This document shows positions 60,958 to 64,000 of a stretch of 64,000 bases of DNA, piece by piece. Below the pieces are notes generated by a model, which worked only from the letters and a program-made list of their open reading frames with translations, was not told where the DNA came from and made no database searches. The DNA is from Hassallia sp050875635 (GTDB taxonomy: Bacteria; Cyanobacteriota; Cyanobacteriia; Cyanobacteriales; Nostocaceae). The position numbers and the translations under genes are program-made. Location: positions 1 to 64,000 of the forward strand of contig NZ_JBPAOH010000007.1 of NCBI RefSeq assembly GCF_050875635.1. Direction: 5' to 3'. How positions within the stretch are numbered: the first letter of the stretch is position 1; the number at the start of each line of letters is the position of its first letter.

Positions 60958-61983
60958 ATGGGAGCATTTAAGTTGCGGCTTCCGGGACTAGGAAAAATAA
61001 TTGAAAGCGATCGCCTAATCATAGCTACACTACTTCTAACTATCGCTTTGATTATAATCGTCGGCATTTCCCTATCATTTGGAGCAGTATCAATGACGAC
61101 TGTCCAAATATGGCAAGCACTGACGAAAACAGGCGATCCGCTAAATCAAACAATTATTTGGGACTTGCGTTTACCGCGTACTTTGGCAGCAGTTTTAGTG
61201 GGTGCAGCTTTAGGAATGTCTGGTTCACTACTGCAAGGAATGTTACGTAATGGACTAGCCGACCCCTTTTTACTCGGTATTTCTGCGGGTGCAGGTTTAT
61301 TTGCTATAACTATGTTAAGCTTCGGAGTCTTTTTGAGTTGGATTCCCTTAGCCGCTTGGGTAGGTGGCTTATTAACAACAATTATTGTTTATTTTTTAGC
61401 TCGCAGTCGTGAAGGTATATCAATTGAGCGGTTAATTTTGGGTGGAGTTGCCGTCAGTTCTCTATTTGGGGCGATTCAATCTGTATTATTATTGATGGCA
61501 GAAGATGGTAGAATACAAACTGCTTTAAGTTGGTTGATTGGCAGTTTGAATGGGCGGGGATGGAATGAAGTGACCGTGGCTGGAGCTTATATCAGCGTAG
61601 CCTTATTACTGGGATGCTTGCTAGCGCGTGCCGTCAACTTATTAAATTTGGGTGATGAATTAGCAGTCAGTTTAGGAGTAAACTTATTGCGCGATCGCAT
61701 TTTAATCGGTGGTGTCGCTACCCTTCTAGCCGCCGGTGCAGTCAGCGTTGGTGGATTAATCGGTTTCGTCGGCTTAATTGTACCTCACGGTATTCGCCTT
61801 TTGGTAGGTACAGATTACCGCGCAGTTTTGCCATTAAGCGCAATTGGGGGTGCTGTAGTTCTCACCACAGCCGATTTGCTTTCGCGCTTAGGTGCGGTAG
61901 AATTGCCCGTTGGTGCAGTTACTGCCTTACTAGGTTCACCTTTATTTATTTGGTTGTTATACAATCGAAAATCTGGAATTTAA
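60958..61983 (+). CDS. FecCD/BtuC-type ABC transporter permease
   Basis: A 341-residue permease with about ten membrane helices of the iron-siderophore/cobalamin class. Typical motifs are LRLPRTLAAVLVGAALGMSG (N-terminal), ADPFLLGISAGAGLF, LGGVAVSSLFGAIQS and the C-terminal GLIGFVGLIVPHGIRLLVG with RLGAVELPVGAVTALLGSPL. It forms the channel for import of a metal chelate (siderophore, heme or B12). Gene order permease-ATPase-binding protein follows downstream. Substrate is not determinable. Confidence 0.93.
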   Translation: MGAFKLRLPGLGKIIESDRLIIATLLLTIALIIIVGISLSFGAVSMTTVQIWQALTKTGDPLNQTIIWDLRLPRTLAAVLVGAALGMSGSLLQGMLRNGLADPFLLGISAGAGLFAITMLSFGVFLSWIPLAAWVGGLLTTIIVYFLARSREGISIERLILGGVAVSSLFGAIQSVLLLMAEDGRIQTALSWLIGSLNGRGWNEVTVAGAYISVALLLGCLLARAVNLLNLGDELAVSLGVNLLRDRILIGGVATLLAAGAVSVGGLIGFVGLIVPHGIRLLVGTDYRAVLPLSAIGGAVVLTTADLLSRLGAVELPVGAVTALLGSPLFIWLLYNRKSGI

Positions 61984-62218
61984 AGAGTTGGTGGATGGTT
62001 GTTAGTGGTTGGTGGATAGTGGATGGTGGATAGTGGGAGCGTGGATGGTTGATAGTGGGAGCGTGGTTGGTGGATAGTGGATAGTGGAATTTGGATAGTG
62101 GGAGCGTGGTTAGTTGTTATGAGTACTTTTTTACAACCAACAACTATCAACTAACAAATAACAACCAACAACCAACAACTATCAACTATCAAATAACAAC
62201 CAACAACCAACAAATAAG
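61984..62218. repeat. GT-rich array followed by CA-rich array
   Basis: From 61985 to about 62115 the plus strand is built of GGTGGATAGTGG and GTGGTTGG-type units. From 62133 to 62217 it is built of AACAACCAACAAC and TATCAACTA units, the rough complement. This fills the space between permease and ATPase genes and could fold in the transcript. Confidence 0.85.
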
Positions 62219-62995
62219 ATGCTTTTAGAAACACAAAATCTCATCGGTGGTTACACTAAACCAATTATCCATGAAATCAGCCTAACAGTAAAAACAGGTG
62301 AATGGTTGAGTTTAGTTGGTGCAAATGGTTCGGGAAAATCGACACTATTAAAACTTATCAGTCGCTTACTGAAACCACAACAGGGAACTGTATTGTTAGA
62401 TGGTAAAGCCATTCACAGTCAACCCGCGTCAATTGTGGCGCAAAAGTTAGCATTATTACCACAACAGCAAACAATTCCCAGTGGTTTAACGGTGCGGCAG
62501 TTGGTATCATTAGGACGTACACCGTATCAACCTTGGTGGCAATACTCACTTCAGCCAGAAGATAAAGCCAAAGTAGAAATGGCATTGCAGTTAACGCGGA
62601 TGGATGAATATAGCGATCGCTTTGTCGAAGAATTATCAGGAGGAGAACGACAACGCGCATTTTTAGCACTTGCTTTAGCTCAAGATCCGCAAATTTTGCT
62701 TTTAGATGAACCCACAACTTATCTAGATATTCGCTATCAACTCGAATTACTCGAACTACTCAAACAACTAAATCAACAGCATTTAACCATCATTACAGTT
62801 TTGCACGATGTCAATTTAGCAGCAAGATACAGCACACGGCTTGCACTTTTATCTCAAGGAAGAATTTTTGCGATCGGAAAAGCCAAAGAAATATTAACAC
62901 CCGCAAATTTAGCTGATGTTTTGGGAGTAGAAGTTGTAATTCTTGAAACACCAGTAGGTTTGCAGATTTGTCCTTTAGCAGCGATGATAGATTAG
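62219..62995 (+). CDS. FecE/BtuD-type ABC ATP-binding protein
   Basis: A 258-residue ATPase. Walker A is GANGSGKSTL (38-47), signature LSGGERQRAFLALAL, Walker B ILLLDEPTTYLD and switch His in VLHDVNLA. TVRQLVSLGRTPYQPWWQ between Walker A and signature is typical of siderophore/B12 importers. It works with the permease upstream, despite 235 bp of repeat between them. ATG 62219. Confidence 0.94.
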   Translation: MLLETQNLIGGYTKPIIHEISLTVKTGEWLSLVGANGSGKSTLLKLISRLLKPQQGTVLLDGKAIHSQPASIVAQKLALLPQQQTIPSGLTVRQLVSLGRTPYQPWWQYSLQPEDKAKVEMALQLTRMDEYSDRFVEELSGGERQRAFLALALAQDPQILLLDEPTTYLDIRYQLELLELLKQLNQQHLTIITVLHDVNLAARYSTRLALLSQGRIFAIGKAKEILTPANLADVLGVEVVILETPVGLQICPLAAMID

Positions 62996-63303
62996 TTTAA
63001 CTTATTACTACTGGGTAAATTTTGGGAAAAATATAAGTTTTATACATATGTAATTGAGAAGACAAGTGTTTTTTACAAAATAAAACTATTATGAGAGAAA
63101 GATTTTTCAATAAACCTTGTATAGAACCAGGCGAGTACCACAGTCAGATTTCCTAGGAAACATATGTTTACTCGCCCTTTTTTATATCCATCCATATACA
63201 ATAAAACAGAAATCAGAATTATATAACAATCCTAAATAATTCCTGAGACTCTCTTTCTTTCTTTCCTTTGCGTCCTTTGCGTCTTCGCGGTTCGTTTAAA
63301 AAC
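62996..63303. other. Intergenic region with terminator and dispersed repeat
   Basis: About 310 bp between the ATPase and binding-protein genes. It holds a terminator-like hairpin at 63130-63183 and a C/T-rich dispersed repeat at 63252-63299 right before the start of the binding protein. No riboswitch motif such as the B12 box was detected. Confidence 0.6.
63130..63183 (+). terminator. Rho-independent terminator (extended loop)
   Basis: GGCGAGTA (63130-63137) pairs with TACTCGCC (63169-63176), followed by a C and six Ts. The loop is 31 bases and contains TCCTAGGA, so a smaller stem may form inside. It lies 135 bp past the ATPase stop and 120 bp before the binding-protein start. Confidence 0.7.
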
Positions 63304-64000
63304 ATGTATAATCGTTGCATCTCATCAATTCTCACAATATTATTAAGCTTCCTCTTACTTGCTTGCAGCACAGCAACCACACAGCAACCACCAGCCACAA
63401 ACATAAATCAAAACACATCAGCCAAAAAAGTAGTCGCTCTTAGCTCACTGTCAGCAGATATTATATCTCAACTCGACCAAACAAAACTTGTCGGCATTAC
63501 AGGAAGCAAATTATTTAAAGATAATCCGCAATTCCAAAAACTTCCTCGTGTCAGTGAAGGACAAAATCCGCCTAATTTAGAAAAAATAGTCGCACTCAAA
63601 CCAGATTTAGTAATTGGTGCAGAAGGATTTTCTAATCAAACAACCGACAAACTCAAGCAACTGGGAATTCCAACATATCTCACCCAAGTAAAGACCTGGG
63701 AATCATTACAACAACTTACCAAAACACTTGCGAAATCAATTGATGCCGATCCACAGCCATTATTAAATCGCTATAAAACCTTTTTACCATCAAAGCAAAA
63801 TCCGACATTATCAACTTTAGTTTTAGTCAGTCGCCAACCGATTTTAACACCAAATAAAAACAGTTGGGCTGGCGATTTGCTAACGAAATTTCCGACAAAA
63901 AATTTGGCAGCCGAATTACAAGGTAACAGCCCAATTGGGGGATATGTAACGCTTTCGGCAGAGAAAGTTTTGCAAGCCAATCCAGATGTAATAATTGTTG
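63304..64000 (+). CDS. FecB/BtuF-type metal-chelate binding lipoprotein (partial)
   Basis: From ATG 63304 the frame runs off the window after 232 codons. A lipoprotein signal (SSILTILLSFLLLACST) is followed by a periplasmic binding domain: KKVVALSSLSADIISQLDQT, LVGITGSK, PNLEKIVALKPDLVIGAEGF and LKQLGIPTYLTQVKTWES. This is the class III binding protein for iron chelates or cobalamin. It completes the importer gene set. The 5-prime untranslated region includes dispersed repeat DNA. Confidence 0.88.
   Translation, partial: MYNRCISSILTILLSFLLLACSTATTQQPPATNINQNTSAKKVVALSSLSADIISQLDQTKLVGITGSKLFKDNPQFQKLPRVSEGQNPPNLEKIVALKPDLVIGAEGFSNQTTDKLKQLGIPTYLTQVKTWESLQQLTKTLAKSIDADPQPLLNRYKTFLPSKQNPTLSTLVLVSRQPILTPNKNSWAGDLLTKFPTKNLAAELQGNSPIGGYVTLSAEKVLQANPDVIIV

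Noticed and set aside
60862..63303. Cobalamin riboswitch in the FecCD/BtuCD-like gene set
   Set aside because: No B12-box-like conserved sequence was found upstream of the permease or binding protein genes.
1..64000. tRNA genes
   Set aside because: No T-loop-like GTTCGAATC or GTTCAAATC with matching acceptor stems was noticed in intergenic regions.

Overview
The window is a chromosomal segment of a filamentous, probably heterocyst-forming (Nostocales-type) cyanobacterium. The evidence is the very high density of the HIP1 octamer GCGATCGC, cyanobacterial marker genes (gun4, the ferredoxin-thioredoxin reductase catalytic chain, a CBS-CP12 fusion, a Zam-like RNase II homologue), STAND/WD40 proteins, short tandemly repeated heptamers and numerous dispersed palindromes. 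No rRNA, tRNA, CRISPR array or phage structural gene was found.

Layout. 1-6.7 kb: a STAND (NACHT) protein and its WD40 array, a PD-(D/E)XK-like protein, a sugar-type ABC ATPase and gun4. 7.0-12.7 kb: icd, followed by an accessory patch of two complete hicA/hicB modules, a duplicated icd tail, a truncated hicB copy and a stand-alone OLD-family nuclease. 13-17.2 kb: exported proteins, one with a PEP-CTERM tail, and a Q/N/P-rich membrane protein. 17.8-23.5 kb: housekeeping genes for CBS-CP12, LPS transport (lptA-lptB-lptF/G), the redox pair DUF309-ftrC, and DUF58. 23.6-35.6 kb: a second accessory region with a broken PIN toxin and its antitoxin, DUF433/DUF5615, DUF29, a ScyD/E-like PEP-CTERM protein, typA, an IS630 remnant, a solo TnpB, twin XRE regulators, a decayed Ser/Thr kinase, a RelE/HigA pair and Uma2. 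35.7-53 kb: mostly core genes (AI-2E permease, pdxH, argB, aroK, ubiX, zam-like, clpP) separated by repeat arrays. 53-64 kb: DUF255 and VOC proteins, a MazF pair, mobA, a fused amino-acid ABC transporter, a methyltransferase, a 21-bp tandem array, an amino-acid-type 2OG-Fe oxygenase, and the first three genes of a FecCD/BtuCD-type metal-chelate importer whose binding protein runs off the window.

Themes. Toxin-antitoxin genes are unusually dense: at least six recognisable pairs plus remnants, several of them decaying. Two STAND proteins lack the expected C-terminal sensor in the same polypeptide. Repeats shape much of the rest: in many intergenic loci a G-rich array is followed by a complementary C-rich array, able to form long hairpins, and hairpin families sit at gene ends. 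One dispersed repeat appears to have been absorbed in frame into an ABC ATPase. The least ordinary observations are the icd-tail duplication flanking the hic modules, the in-frame stop dividing the STAND protein from its WD40 domain, the catalytically degenerate Zam-like protein, the G-rich/C-rich inverted arrays, and the 21-bp palindromic array upstream of the 2OG oxygenase. Two small genes with strong ribosome-binding sites (54 and 51 residues) were added by reading the sequence directly.
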